Source: Desulfobulbus rhabdoformis (lineage in GTDB: Bacteria > Desulfobacterota > Desulfobulbia > Desulfobulbales > Desulfobulbaceae). From it: a stretch of DNA of 51,365 nt. The notes beneath the pieces are model-generated. The model had not been told where the DNA came from. It was given only the letters and a program-made list of their open reading frames with translations, and did not search any database. Position 1 is the first letter of the stretch. Each line of letters begins with the position of its first letter. Position numbers and translations under genes: made by a program. Location: assembly GCF_016919065.1 (NCBI RefSeq), contig NZ_JAFFQA010000037.1, positions 1 to 51,365 of the forward strand, in the 5' to 3' direction. Positions 33,310-42,129 of this stretch are shown here, in pieces.

Positions 33310-34554
33310 GTGGCGGGGAAAAAATACCGTATTAAAAAATATCAAGGCGTCTATGGCTACGACTCTACATCCAATCGATTCAATGGGAAGCCTGACGTTT
33401 GTTATTATTTTGTTGTCACCGTTGATGGGAAAAACAAAACCGAAAAGGTGGGATGGGCTTCCGAAGGTTACACGCCACAGCTTGCTTCTGAGTTAAGAGC
33501 AAAACGCCTTAGAGACGCCCGCCACCAGGGTGAAGTCAAAACCAGCCGGGATATTCGGGCTGAACAACGAAAAAGCAATCGCAGCTTGAAAGAAGTAAAG
33601 GAACATTACTTCAACAGCACCAGGGGGCTTGCACTCAAAGGGCGGCAAACAGATATACGCAGGTGGGAACTCTACTTGACCAGTCTTGAAGGCAAGAGCG
33701 TCAAGGAGCTGTCCCAACTCGACATCGAGCGAATAAAACGCTCTATGAAAGAAAAGGGCTTAGCCCCGGCCACCACTGACCATGCCTTACGACTGCTTCG
33801 AAGGGTGGTAAACTATGGTGCAGACCACAACCTTTGTCCAGCGCTTGCCTTCAAAATCAAATTTCCCAAAGTCAACAACGTCAAAACCGAGTTTCTTACC
33901 CCTGATGAGGCTACCCGCCTACTCGATATCCTGAACAGCTGGCCCAGGCAGGACATAGCCCGTATGGTCAAGCTGGCCATGTTCTCCGGATTGCGGCGCG
34001 GTGAACTCTTTCGGCTGAAGCTGGAGCATCTTGATTTTCACCATAGCCTGATAACCATTGCCGGGCCTAAGGGCGGCAAGGATGTCACTATTCCCATGTC
34101 GCCACCGGTGCGGGAGCTGCTTGAACAGCAGCTCACCTTCCTGGAAGATGAACAGGACCGTCGGAAAAAGCGATACCGAAACACAACCCGCCCCGCCCCG
34201 GCCTGGGAAGATCACGGCTATGTTTTTCCAGGAGTCCGGGGGAATCAGCGGGTTGAGTGCGGCGCCATCGACCGAATCAAGGAAGCAGCCGACCTCCCCA
34301 AACAGTTCCGACCTTTTCACGGGCTCCGCCACCATTACGCCGTTCTCCTGGCCAGCTCCGGTGAATTCAACCTAGACCAGATCGGGCAATTGCTCACCCA
34401 CAAAAGCAGCGATATCACCAGGAGGTACGCCCATTTCCTGCCGGAAGCACAGCAGCGGGCTGCAGATCGGGCAGCGGAGATCATCACCGCCCATACGGCG
34501 ACAGCCGGAGAGAAAGAAGAACAAAAGGTGGTCAACCTGCGCGATAAAAAATGA
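33310..34554 (+). CDS. Tyrosine-recombinase integrase
   Basis: The 414-residue site-specific integrase has an N-terminal arm-binding region, a central SAM-like core-binding domain (about residues 95-180) and the catalytic domain with all residues present. These are the first Arg in SGLRRGEL near 226, H-x2-R in HGLRHHYA near 337, His in LLTHKSS and the nucleophile Tyr in RRYAHF near 373. The GTG start at 33310 follows GGGAGAG. It sits 190 bp from the tRNA-Arg attachment end and drives integration there. Two decayed relatives lie to its left. A conserved hairpin repeat follows 70 bp after its stop. Confidence 0.96.
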   Translation: MAGKKYRIKKYQGVYGYDSTSNRFNGKPDVCYYFVVTVDGKNKTEKVGWASEGYTPQLASELRAKRLRDARHQGEVKTSRDIRAEQRKSNRSLKEVKEHYFNSTRGLALKGRQTDIRRWELYLTSLEGKSVKELSQLDIERIKRSMKEKGLAPATTDHALRLLRRVVNYGADHNLCPALAFKIKFPKVNNVKTEFLTPDEATRLLDILNSWPRQDIARMVKLAMFSGLRRGELFRLKLEHLDFHHSLITIAGPKGGKDVTIPMSPPVRELLEQQLTFLEDEQDRRKKRYRNTTRPAPAWEDHGYVFPGVRGNQRVECGAIDRIKEAADLPKQFRPFHGLRHHYAVLLASSGEFNLDQIGQLLTHKSSDITRRYAHFLPEAQQRAADRAAEIITAHTATAGEKEEQKVVNLRDKK

Positions 34555-34624
34555 ACAAAGCTATGGCAAGGACAACGGAAACTCCACCAGGGCTATTTTG
34601 CCCCCACCGATATAGCTTATCCTG

Positions 34625-34697
34625 TTTGTGGCTCATAAAATCGAAAAAATGAGCCACAAATTGGTTTGTGTATATTTGGTGAGACACAATTCAAAAA
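34625..34697. repeat. Hairpin repeat, copy 2
   Basis: TTTGTGGCTCAT (34625-34636) pairs with ATGAGCCACAAA (34649-34660). The loop and the following 33 bp match copy 1 at 30954-31028. Relative to copy 1, a stem A-T pair has become G-C on both arms, which keeps the pairing. There is no T-run, so it is not a simple terminator. Confidence 0.9.
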
Positions 34698-34845
34698 GTT
34701 AATCAACCTGGAATAAGGGAGAGACAAAGACATCAAGAAATGAGCTTCAGGCACGGCCTGTGGAGCTGATCACTCCATAGAAAAGCTGCATTATCCCCTG
34801 CCGCCGCCGTGCTTGTTTTCTTTTGAGGGGATCCAAGGGGAAATA

Positions 34846-35673
34846 ATGGAAGATTTTAGCGAACTTTGCCGAGAGTTGGAACGTCACAGGGAAGCAATGT
34901 TTTTTACTATTGGCAGAACATTACAAGATGCGGCGGATATGTTTGACGCAGAACTTGTAAAAACACTAAAAGCCACATGCGAGATATACGACAGCAAATA
35001 TCCTACGTTTAAAAATTCAATCAGTGGTCGAGACCAAGATTATTTCTGGGGGTATATACTCAATCAGTTTTTAAAAAACTATGAGGATGAACATTTTTCA
35101 TTTTCATGGGTTGAAAGTTACGATCAGCTCAAATCACTTATTGCACCGATCACAGATGACAAAGCTTACCAAGATTTCCTTTCATTAACCAAGTGCACGG
35201 GGCAGAGCACATTAACATTTGGTGAACAAATATTTTTCCTTGCTGGCGCTTTTCGATTTTACCGTGAATTCGGAACAAAGGAAGGCCAGAACCTTTCTAT
35301 CAACGATGACGTTTCTACTATTTTGAGGATTGACAGAGAGGTTTCTTTTATTCGAGAAGAAATATACTCAGCGGTGGCAACCAGAAAAAAAACAGCGGAA
35401 AGCGTAAAAATTACCACAGGCACTAACATTACCAATGCATTGAAAAGGCCAGATCTTTTTGGAAGAGAAGAGCAAGAATACATGAAAGTGTTCATCGAAG
35501 TTGCAAATAAAAAAAGAGGCCGTCCATTGTCTTTCAGCAAGTTCACTGACATTACAGCCGTGGAGCTTGACAGGTCAAACACTCATATAATTGAATATCT
35601 GAAAAAATTAGGAGTTACGAAAAAAAATTTCAACGAATGGTTGAGTAATCTGAAAAAATCAAACCTAACTTAG
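34846..35673 (+). CDS. Unknown protein next to the integrase
   Basis: 275 residues from the ATG at 34846, which has AAGGGG five bases before it; the frame is open from 34813. I recognise no family. It is a mainly helical, soluble protein. It has a charged N-terminus (DFSELCRELERHREAM), an aromatic central part (YFWGYILNQFLKNYEDEHFS), and a basic C-terminus (KKRGRPLSFSKFTDITAVELDRS then EYLKKLGVTKKNFNEWL) that could be a helix-turn-helix. The last three codons and stop lie inside a 33-bp palindrome. Genes placed immediately after integrases in satellites and islands are often accessory defence or regulatory genes, but nothing in the sequence proves that here. Its AT content is higher than its neighbours'. 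Confidence 0.6.
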   Translation: MEDFSELCRELERHREAMFFTIGRTLQDAADMFDAELVKTLKATCEIYDSKYPTFKNSISGRDQDYFWGYILNQFLKNYEDEHFSFSWVESYDQLKSLIAPITDDKAYQDFLSLTKCTGQSTLTFGEQIFFLAGAFRFYREFGTKEGQNLSINDDVSTILRIDREVSFIREEIYSAVATRKKTAESVKITTGTNITNALKRPDLFGREEQEYMKVFIEVANKKRGRPLSFSKFTDITAVELDRSNTHIIEYLKKLGVTKKNFNEWLSNLKKSNLT

Positions 35674-35694
35674 GTTCGAAACCTAAGTTAGGTT
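35662..35694. repeat. Double palindrome over a stop codon
   Basis: AACCTAACTTAGGTT (35662-35676) and AACCTAAGTTAGGTT (35680-35694) are each self-complementary apart from the centre, and are also inverted copies of one another with a CGA spacer. The TAG stop of the upstream gene (35671-35673) is inside the first. It could act as a terminator hairpin or as two binding sites for a dimeric protein such as the small HTH protein encoded at 35793. Confidence 0.75.
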
Positions 35695-35792
35695 CAATAA
35701 AGACTTTTTATTTCAGCTGGTTATCATTTTTAACAGGCATGCAGGGGCGAGTTGCTCCTGTTCGTTTTTATCCTGTTTAATGAGGCAACCAA

Positions 35793-36116
35793 ATGAAAGC
35801 AAGCAGCACAACCACATCACGCAAAAATCTGCACCACCCTCCTGTTACGGCCATTCCGGCTATCTCTCCAGAAGTCAAAAAAATCCTCGATGATATAGGC
35901 GCGTCTCACCCCATGGCGCTCAACACAAAGCACGCCAGTGCTTTCTTTCACGCCATAGGAATTCCAATCGCTGCATCTACCTTAGAGGTATTCCGGTCGC
36001 AAGGAAGGGGCCCAAAATACAAAAAAATTGGTAGCCGCGTTTTCTACACTGTTGCATTTCTTGAGGAGTACGCCCAGGGCGTGGAGATCAAGATCTACGA
36101 TCCTTCCGAAAATTAA
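35793..36116 (+). CDS. Small helix-turn-helix (excisionase/AlpA-like) protein
   Basis: 107 residues. The C-terminal half (TKHASAFFHAIGIPIAASTLEVFRSQGRGPKYKKIGSRVFYTVAFLEEYA) has the winged-helix HTH_17 / MerR-like pattern of excisionases and AlpA-type activators, with the typical GRGPKYKKIGSRVFY wing. The N-terminus is a Thr/Pro-rich leader. It probably regulates excision or the replication genes that follow. GAGG lies seven bases before the ATG. It is separated by 13 bp from the next gene, so it begins the replication operon. Confidence 0.78.
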   Translation: MKASSTTTSRKNLHHPPVTAIPAISPEVKKILDDIGASHPMALNTKHASAFFHAIGIPIAASTLEVFRSQGRGPKYKKIGSRVFYTVAFLEEYAQGVEIKIYDPSEN

Positions 36117-36129
36117 GGGAGGTCGAAGC

Positions 36130-36705
36130 ATGGCAAACCCGACCTTCTCAGAATCAGAGCACGAACTCTTGGGTAAAAATCTGTTTATCGCAAGAGAGCA
36201 ATTGCTGCCCCTCGTTGGCCATACTCTCGCAACGATACGTCCGTATAAAGAGAAAAGAAAAGCCATCGTCTGCAGAAACAACCTGGCGCAACGCCTGGAT
36301 GATCTGCGGGCGTTTCTTCAGGACAAAGTTGCCGCCAGAGACTTCACCGTTTCGCAGGCATGTGATTGGTATGCCCTCGGCCACACCACCCGTGCCCCCG
36401 GTATCCTCGTTTGTGCGGATCCGGACTTAGCTTCTGCTTTTATCAAATCGTATAACGGCAAAATTTACCAAGACGGAAAAAAGAAACCCGCTTTCAATCT
36501 CATCGATTTTCTAGCGATAGCTGATTTTCTCGACACCGCGTTGACCAGCAAAGTCGAATTGCAGATCAATAGCCTGACAGAGCAGATTACGAACCAAGGA
36601 AAGAGGAGAAAAATTCAAGAACTCCTGAGACTTGTTATTGGTGCCCGCCTGGAGTTCAGCAAGGCGCTGCGCACAGTGGTCTTTAAAGCGATGGTCGAGG
36701 GGTAA
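36130..36705 (+). CDS. Unknown replication-operon protein
   Basis: 191 residues starting at the ATG at 36130, seven bases after GGGAGG; the frame is open further upstream to 36028 but overlaps the previous gene. No family is recognised. It is helical, with a basic middle (RNNLAQRLDDLRAFLQDKVAARDFTVSQACDWY) and a C-terminal coiled segment (ITNQGKRRKIQELLRLVIGARLEF). It ends 3 bp before the primase-helicase gene, so it is translationally coupled. An accessory replication or copy-control role is inferred from position only. Confidence 0.6.
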   Translation: MANPTFSESEHELLGKNLFIAREQLLPLVGHTLATIRPYKEKRKAIVCRNNLAQRLDDLRAFLQDKVAARDFTVSQACDWYALGHTTRAPGILVCADPDLASAFIKSYNGKIYQDGKKKPAFNLIDFLAIADFLDTALTSKVELQINSLTEQITNQGKRRKIQELLRLVIGARLEFSKALRTVVFKAMVEG

Positions 36706-36708
36706 GGC

Positions 36709-39399
36709 ATGAGGAAGCGCTTTGACAGAGCAGCTGCCAGCCCTGAATTGGCTGCCATGCGCAATGATGCAATTGGGCCACTGCATACACCAAGCACCAA
36801 GCGGCAAGGAGATTTTTGGGTCAACTTGCGGTGCCCGCTCTGCGGAAAAATAAAGGCGAGTGCCCATGCCGACAATCCTGGCCGACTCTATTGCTGGTCA
36901 GGCTCGTGCCAGGCCTCAAAAGGAAATGGCGGAATCTCTGTTGACGAGTATTTCGGGATAAGCATCGACTACGAGAAAAGTTATCCCCCAAGCGCCACCA
37001 ACAAGAACTCGCCAGCAATTGCCTACCTCACCCAGCAACGCGGGCTTTCCCCCGAGGTAATAGAGGGACAAAATATTTTTTATCGTTCCTCGATCAGGGG
37101 GACGGGCCAAGGTGGTGTATTACTCCGGATCGGGACCGACAGCGCAGGTAATGAAGTCGCTAATGGTCGTTTTTTCGTCACGCCACCAGACGGAAAGAAG
37201 GGACACACCGAAGGAAAAATCGGTGAATTCATTCATGTTGCCCAAGAAGTAGATTTCAACGCTGAATTGGTCATTGTCGAGGGCTGGATTTCAGAGATGT
37301 CCCTTTGGGATATGGGAACTCAAAGCGCTGCAGTCTTTTCGGCGGTTGCAAACCCGGAGACAAAACAAGACTTTTTTGAGCAATGCAAGAGACTGGTGCT
37401 CTGTTTTGACCAGGACCGCAACGGAGCTGGACAAAAAGCCATGCGCCGGTGGCTTCGGGCCTACCCCCAAGCGACACCGATTCTCCTGCCGCAAGGAGTT
37501 GATGCCAATGACCTACTTGTTCGTCATGGCAAAGAGAAGGCAGCAGAGATTTTCCGTAAAAAACGTCCGGAGTACGAGTTTAACGCTCAACTCGCCCTGG
37601 CCAAGACGCCAAAGGACTATGCAGAATGCTGGGTGTCCTTCCATGGCACCGCGCCTGGTCTCTTTCGATTTCGTGGTGAAACTTTTTTCAGCCAACAAAA
37701 AGTACCAAGAGGCTCGAACCAAGAACCGTACCTGGAAGTCACCAAAATTCTCCAGGGCACCATTGATGTCATCGCCTTCCATCGTGATCAAACGACTGAC
37801 AACACCCAGTATCACCTGAAGTTCTCACCAGCAAACCGGCAACGCAAGCCAATTACTGCAGCTGCGACCGGAGCCAACTTAAGCAAAGCAGCAAATCTTA
37901 ACGAGTTCTTGCTCAGCAAAATGGTGACTTTTTTTTCCGGAGACCATACTGCAGCCAGGGCCCTGCAAGATAAAATCGTTAACGCGAAAGCGCCAATTAT
38001 CACAGTCCTGCCTGTGCTTGGATACCAACAAAACCTTGATAGCTACTTTTTTGCTTCATGGGGCATCGATCCTTCGGGCAAAGCTTTAGTTCCTGATCAA
38101 TATGGGCATTTTCCGGCTACTCCAGGATCCGAGGGCCAGTATGTCAAGCCGCCCGCTCACGCAGAACAAAAAAGTATCAACCCAGCCGACATTGAGCCGC
38201 AACAGGTGAGAGAAATACTTTCACTTATTGGAAAAGGCTGGGGGTCACGTGGGCTTCTTGCTCTCGGTTGGGTGGTTGGGTCCATGTTCGTTACGCAGAT
38301 CAAGGCCGAGTTGAACTTTTACCCCCACATGGCATTTTCCGGTTCTCCTGCGTCCGGAAAGTCGAGCGTCCTTATTTTGCTGCAATGCCTGCAGGGCAGG
38401 TCTGGAGAGGGAATAGCGTCCTCATCTCTTAATAGTCGCAAGGGGGTATCGAGGTCCCTATCAGGCGTGAGCAACCTCTTTTCCGCTATCATCGAGGACA
38501 ACTCACGGGACGGGAAAAATTTTGATCAAGGGCTGGTTCTCACCGCCTACAACACATCAGGTGGCAGCGTTAGCGCGGCGTTTTCCAATGATCTCCGAGT
38601 GAAAGAAACCCCAATGCTGGGGACATTGCTTTGGTCAGCCAATACGGAACCGTTTCAAAGCCGCGCCGAGAAAATGCGCATTGTTTCTCTATTTTTCAGG
38701 AATGAGGATCTAACACCTAAAACCAAGCAAGCATACGACCAGCTAATGCAAATTGATCAGCACATTAGAGCTGGATTTATCAAGGCGGTGCTGACCAACC
38801 GAAATGCTTTTGAGTCTCAATGGAAGGAGACATACGAAACGGCCAAAGGCCTCTTAGAGGACAATATACCGGAACACCGAATTCTTTGTAACCATGCACT
38901 CTGCTACGCTTTCTACATTCTCACCTGTGGGTGCTTTGACCTAGCACCAGAACCAGCCGTTCTCGATTTCACTGCAGATATTGGCCGGAAAAAATGTATT
39001 TCTTCTGCGTTACGCAACGCTGAAGCTTCAGACCATTTCTTCGAAATGCTTAACCACATCCAGGTTCCCAAAGACGAGCATGACCTGAAAGACGACAAAG
39101 GGCGCGACAAACACACCTCCGCATATTTTGCCGATGAGAAGCGCGATCTCCTGCTGGTCAACCTCCCTTCCTGTGAGCGCGCTTTGAGGGATAAGAGTTT
39201 TAATCTTCAGGTGAACAATTATTTGTTGGAATCTCTCCAAAAGCATCCGGCCTACGTAGCCAACTCCACGCGGTTTCGGTTCCCTTATGACCGCGAACGC
39301 GCCCCCTCAGGGCGACAGCCCCAAAGACGAGTATGGGCGTTCCGGCTCCCCTGGTTTTCGGAGAACTCCCGGGAGGTTCTGGAGATCATCAACCAGTGA
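36709..39399 (+). CDS. Primase-helicase (zinc finger, Toprim, P-loop ATPase)
   Basis: 896 residues in phage/plasmid primase-helicase order. An N-terminal zinc-binding module has Cys pairs CPLCGK (near 40-43) and CWSGSCQ (near 66-71). A Toprim domain with ELVIVEGWISEMS (near 187) and LVLCFDQDRNG (near 229) supplies the acidic metal-binding residues. A C-terminal ATPase has Walker A GSPASGKSS (near 545). It probably primes and unwinds the element's origin, in the manner of the P4 alpha protein. An array of GGTGACA repeats with an AT-rich core begins 30 bp after its stop and is the obvious target. It is the third gene of an operon starting at 35793. Confidence 0.88.
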   Translation: MRKRFDRAAASPELAAMRNDAIGPLHTPSTKRQGDFWVNLRCPLCGKIKASAHADNPGRLYCWSGSCQASKGNGGISVDEYFGISIDYEKSYPPSATNKNSPAIAYLTQQRGLSPEVIEGQNIFYRSSIRGTGQGGVLLRIGTDSAGNEVANGRFFVTPPDGKKGHTEGKIGEFIHVAQEVDFNAELVIVEGWISEMSLWDMGTQSAAVFSAVANPETKQDFFEQCKRLVLCFDQDRNGAGQKAMRRWLRAYPQATPILLPQGVDANDLLVRHGKEKAAEIFRKKRPEYEFNAQLALAKTPKDYAECWVSFHGTAPGLFRFRGETFFSQQKVPRGSNQEPYLEVTKILQGTIDVIAFHRDQTTDNTQYHLKFSPANRQRKPITAAATGANLSKAANLNEFLLSKMVTFFSGDHTAARALQDKIVNAKAPIITVLPVLGYQQNLDSYFFASWGIDPSGKALVPDQYGHFPATPGSEGQYVKPPAHAEQKSINPADIEPQQVREILSLIGKGWGSRGLLALGWVVGSMFVTQIKAELNFYPHMAFSGSPASGKSSVLILLQCLQGRSGEGIASSSLNSRKGVSRSLSGVSNLFSAIIEDNSRDGKNFDQGLVLTAYNTSGGSVSAAFSNDLRVKETPMLGTLLWSANTEPFQSRAEKMRIVSLFFRNEDLTPKTKQAYDQLMQIDQHIRAGFIKAVLTNRNAFESQWKETYETAKGLLEDNIPEHRILCNHALCYAFYILTCGCFDLAPEPAVLDFTADIGRKKCISSALRNAEASDHFFEMLNHIQVPKDEHDLKDDKGRDKHTSAYFADEKRDLLLVNLPSCERALRDKSFNLQVNNYLLESLQKHPAYVANSTRFRFPYDRERAPSGRQPQRRVWAFRLPWFSENSREVLEIINQ

Positions 39400-39430
39400 A
39401 AGAGGCGATCAGGCCGATTTTCCAGAAAGT

Positions 39431-39732
39431 GGTGACACCTGGTGACAGCATGGTGACACCAGAAATTAACCGTAACTATCTGAAATTGCGAAATTGTGAC
39501 AGTGGTGACAGTGGTGACACCATTTTGCAGGGGGTAGATATTGAAAACACGTGAAAGAGGTGAACACGCCTCGCGCGAGAAAAAACAGGTGTCACCACTG
39601 TCACCAATTTAAATTAAAATAATAAATATATAATAATTTCAATTATATATAAAAGTTTCACTGGTGACAGCTGATGCTTAAATGGTGACACCAAGCCTTA
39701 AATTGGTGACACCAAGGATCAATTTGGTGACA
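39431..39732. other. Putative replication origin: GGTGACA iterons and AT-rich core
   Basis: GGTGACA occurs at 39431, 39441, 39452, 39504, 39513, then inverted (TGTCACC) at 39590 and 39599, then at 39663, 39684, 39705 and 39726. The last four are spaced exactly 21 bp, with a conserved filler (ACCAAG..TTAAAT). A near-copy GGTGAACA is at 39559. A 55-bp block of almost pure A+T (about 39605-39660) lies between the inverted pair and the 21-bp array. Direct iterons, inverted pair, AT-rich melting region and an adjacent primase-helicase gene are the parts of an iteron-controlled origin. Confidence 0.75.
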
Positions 39733-39737
39733 GCAAA

Positions 39738-40460
39738 ATGGGATTTTTAGACGACATCGATGAAAAAAACGAGGCAACAGCCGCCACTGTCGATGATGAA
39801 AACAGATGGTCTACACCTTTCTTCAAGCAGCAACCACGGGTCGTAGCACCAGACGCACCAGATCACCACCAGGGCAACAACAACACCTTTGAAATCTGGC
39901 GAGCAGATCCCGAAGCACTTGCCGAGAGGAGAAAGCTTTTGCAGAAGAAACCGGAAAGGCTGTCCTTCCTGCAGCCATGCCCGGTCTGTAGAGGCCGGGA
40001 ATTCATGCACCTGGAAGGCTCTGGCTTCCAGTGCCGTACCTGCCAGCCTTGGAATGTAGGATATCCGGTTTTAGCTACTGGCCCGGATCGGCAGGCATCG
40101 ACCGTGAAGACTGAACGGCTCCCGGTAGATAGTGACACCGATGAGCCAGCGAATACGCCCCCCAGGGGGAATCAGCCAACTGAAAAGCAGCAAACCAACT
40201 TCACTGCAGCCTGGCCATGGATCAGCTCCCATAAAGAAGAACTCAGAGCTGCAGGGTGGACCATGGCGTCCCTGATCAAGAGGTCAAAATATCGTTGGCC
40301 CATAGGGTTTGGTGTCGCTTGGCTTTCTGTTTGGTCCAGGAAAAATCTGAGAGCCTCCATTGGCCGCCATGGAGAAATCATTTTCACCTTCCAATCTACG
40401 GGGCGCACGATCAAGCAGACAGCCTGGCCGCCCCAGAGTACCGGCAAGGCCAACACATAA
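39738..40460 (+). CDS. Zinc-ribbon protein of the replication module
   Basis: 240 residues, no named family. A clear zinc ribbon CPVCRGREF...FQCRTCQP lies at about residues 80-104, in a protein otherwise rich in charged and Gln/Asn residues. The C-terminal part (FTAAWPWISSHKEELRAAGWTMASLIKRSKYRWPIGFGVAWL) resembles a short helical DNA-associated segment often seen next to phage replication genes. The ribosome site appears to be the GGTG of the last iteron (39726), so replication-protein binding there could also block its translation or transcription. The gene is followed by 290 bp with no gene. Confidence 0.6.
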   Translation: MGFLDDIDEKNEATAATVDDENRWSTPFFKQQPRVVAPDAPDHHQGNNNTFEIWRADPEALAERRKLLQKKPERLSFLQPCPVCRGREFMHLEGSGFQCRTCQPWNVGYPVLATGPDRQASTVKTERLPVDSDTDEPANTPPRGNQPTEKQQTNFTAAWPWISSHKEELRAAGWTMASLIKRSKYRWPIGFGVAWLSVWSRKNLRASIGRHGEIIFTFQSTGRTIKQTAWPPQSTGKANT

Positions 40461-40752
40461 TGCATTTTTTAGCAGGGAACACAGTGTCGATATATCGTGC
40501 AATATTTTTACTGCACCACAACATGAGGGGTTATTGTTCCGTTTTTCCGCCCAAATCACAATTTTCTCCGCGCGCGACGAGCGGGGTGAGAAGTACCCGT
40601 GACTGGTAAAACCGCCAGGAGGACCCGTTTAAACCGACCTTTTTTCTTTCCAGTGGCCCTAACAGATGCATCAGCGGGGTGCGGGGAATCAAAGGGCAAT
40701 AACAGGCTGGATACGTTTAATGACACATTCTCAGTAAGATAGAGGCGAATCT

Positions 40753-41142
40753 ATGAAGAAGGACGACAAGTCAAACACAGTGAAACAGCAACAGAGCAAG
40801 CCTCCCCGGTTTGAGGCATCCATCTCAGAAGAGAAGTTTAACCAGACCATTATCAATTGCCAGGATTGGGATAGCGCTCGTTTGATTATGCTGACCCCCT
40901 TAACCAAAGACAGTGAAGCGCTGCTGGAGGCATACAAAAGCGACACGTCGTGCATCAGTGATGAGTGGGTTGCGACCATGAACATTTTATACGATTACCG
41001 CGATCACCTTGTTCAGTGCATGTATATGCTCTCCGCTGCTTTGGAACGGGTTTCTATGATTGGAGAATACTTGGCGGAGGACATGAATGAGGAAGAGCAA
41101 GGGCAGCCGATAGCCCCCACTTTCCATGGAACAATTCACTAG
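40753..41142 (+). CDS. Hypothetical protein before the tail genes
   Basis: 129 residues, not recognised. It has a Lys/Gln-rich start, then an amphipathic helical protein (FEASISEEKFNQTIINCQDWDSARLIMLTPLTKDSEALLEAY) with a C-terminal helix (HLVQCMYMLSAALERVSMIGEYLAEDM) and an acidic tail. GAGG lies seven bases upstream of the ATG. It precedes the tail Z-like gene by 75 bp in the same direction. In phages this position often holds small tail-completion proteins, but the sequence does not show that. The 292-bp gap before it (40461-40752) holds only a CGATATATCG palindrome near 40488 and no gene. Confidence 0.5.
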   Translation: MKKDDKSNTVKQQQSKPPRFEASISEEKFNQTIINCQDWDSARLIMLTPLTKDSEALLEAYKSDTSCISDEWVATMNILYDYRDHLVQCMYMLSAALERVSMIGEYLAEDMNEEEQGQPIAPTFHGTIH

Positions 41143-41217
41143 CTCAGTAACACCCAGGCACAATGATAGGCCTGTGAGAAACAGAGCGATTTACTCACCC
41201 CAACGAGGAAACGGTTC

Positions 41218-42069
41218 ATGTTCACATTGAAGATGAAGGGCATCAAAGAGCTGGAAAAACAGCTGAAATCCTTACCAGGAAAAACCCGTCGCGCGGCAAA
41301 CGTGGCCCTCAACAAAACCGGTAAGGCAATCAAAGAAGAGATCCGCAAGGAAATGGAACGGGTTTTTGAAAGGCCGACGCCATACACCCTGAACAGCATG
41401 CAACTTACTCCTGCTCGCAAGGGGGAGCTTGAGGCCAAGGTTTGGTTGAAAGAGCCGGACCGAATGTCACAGCATTACCTGGTGCCGCAGGTTGAGGGGG
41501 GAGAAAGGAAATTGGCTGGCTATGAACGGGCCATTGGTCTTGGCCACTTGTATCCGACCCAATACATCCGGAAAAATATCTACGGCAACGTCAGTGCCGG
41601 ACAGATCAGGCAGATCCTCTCTGTCTTAGGTATGGCGGAAACATCGGCTGGCTACAGCGCTAATCTCACAGTAGCCTCAGTAAGGCGAAACTTCAGGAGC
41701 AGAGATTATTTCGTCCTTAGGCATCGGCATGGTCGCCTTTACCCTGGAGTGTACCAACGGGTCCAAACAGGGACTGGATTTGGCCACAAAACCAAACGGA
41801 CCATTGCCCGCTTTGGATCCTATCAAAAAGGCCGTCGTAAAATTCCCGTGCGCGACCCTAGAACAGGCCGCATCATTCGGTGGGTGTACCCTAAAAACCG
41901 CCAGCTACAATCCATTGTGCGTGCCCAGGGAGTGAGGCCCATTTTCCTGAAAGGCCGAGGTGCACCGGTTATTCCTTTGCTTCCTTTCTATCACATAGCG
42001 CAACGGGTTTTTGACGAAGAATTCGAGAAAATATTCAACGAGACCCTGAAGAAATTTCTCAAATCATAA
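41218..42069 (+). CDS. Phage minor tail protein Z-like
   Basis: 283 residues similar to the minor tail protein Z family. It opens with MKGIKELEKQLKSLPGKTRRA and an ALNKTGKAIKEEIRKEM helix, has a central beta-rich region (YLVPQVEGGERKLAGYERAIG) and a basic C-terminal half. In lambda-like phages gpZ helps finish the tail end that joins the head. It is the first of three phage tail genes (this, the tail chaperone and the tape measure) in their usual order. Neighbouring head, connector and terminase genes are missing on the left, where a replication module sits instead. Confidence 0.6.
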   Translation: MFTLKMKGIKELEKQLKSLPGKTRRAANVALNKTGKAIKEEIRKEMERVFERPTPYTLNSMQLTPARKGELEAKVWLKEPDRMSQHYLVPQVEGGERKLAGYERAIGLGHLYPTQYIRKNIYGNVSAGQIRQILSVLGMAETSAGYSANLTVASVRRNFRSRDYFVLRHRHGRLYPGVYQRVQTGTGFGHKTKRTIARFGSYQKGRRKIPVRDPRTGRIIRWVYPKNRQLQSIVRAQGVRPIFLKGRGAPVIPLLPFYHIAQRVFDEEFEKIFNETLKKFLKS

Positions 42070-42129
42070 AATCAGTCTGAGGCGAAAAACAAGCACCAGG
42101 CGCCACCATACAACAACGAGGTACAACCC

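Noticed and set aside
39431..39732. CRISPR-like array
   Set aside because: The GGTGACA units are 7 bp, irregular on the left, partly inverted, with no spacer-like variable sequences and no cas genes; iterons fit better.
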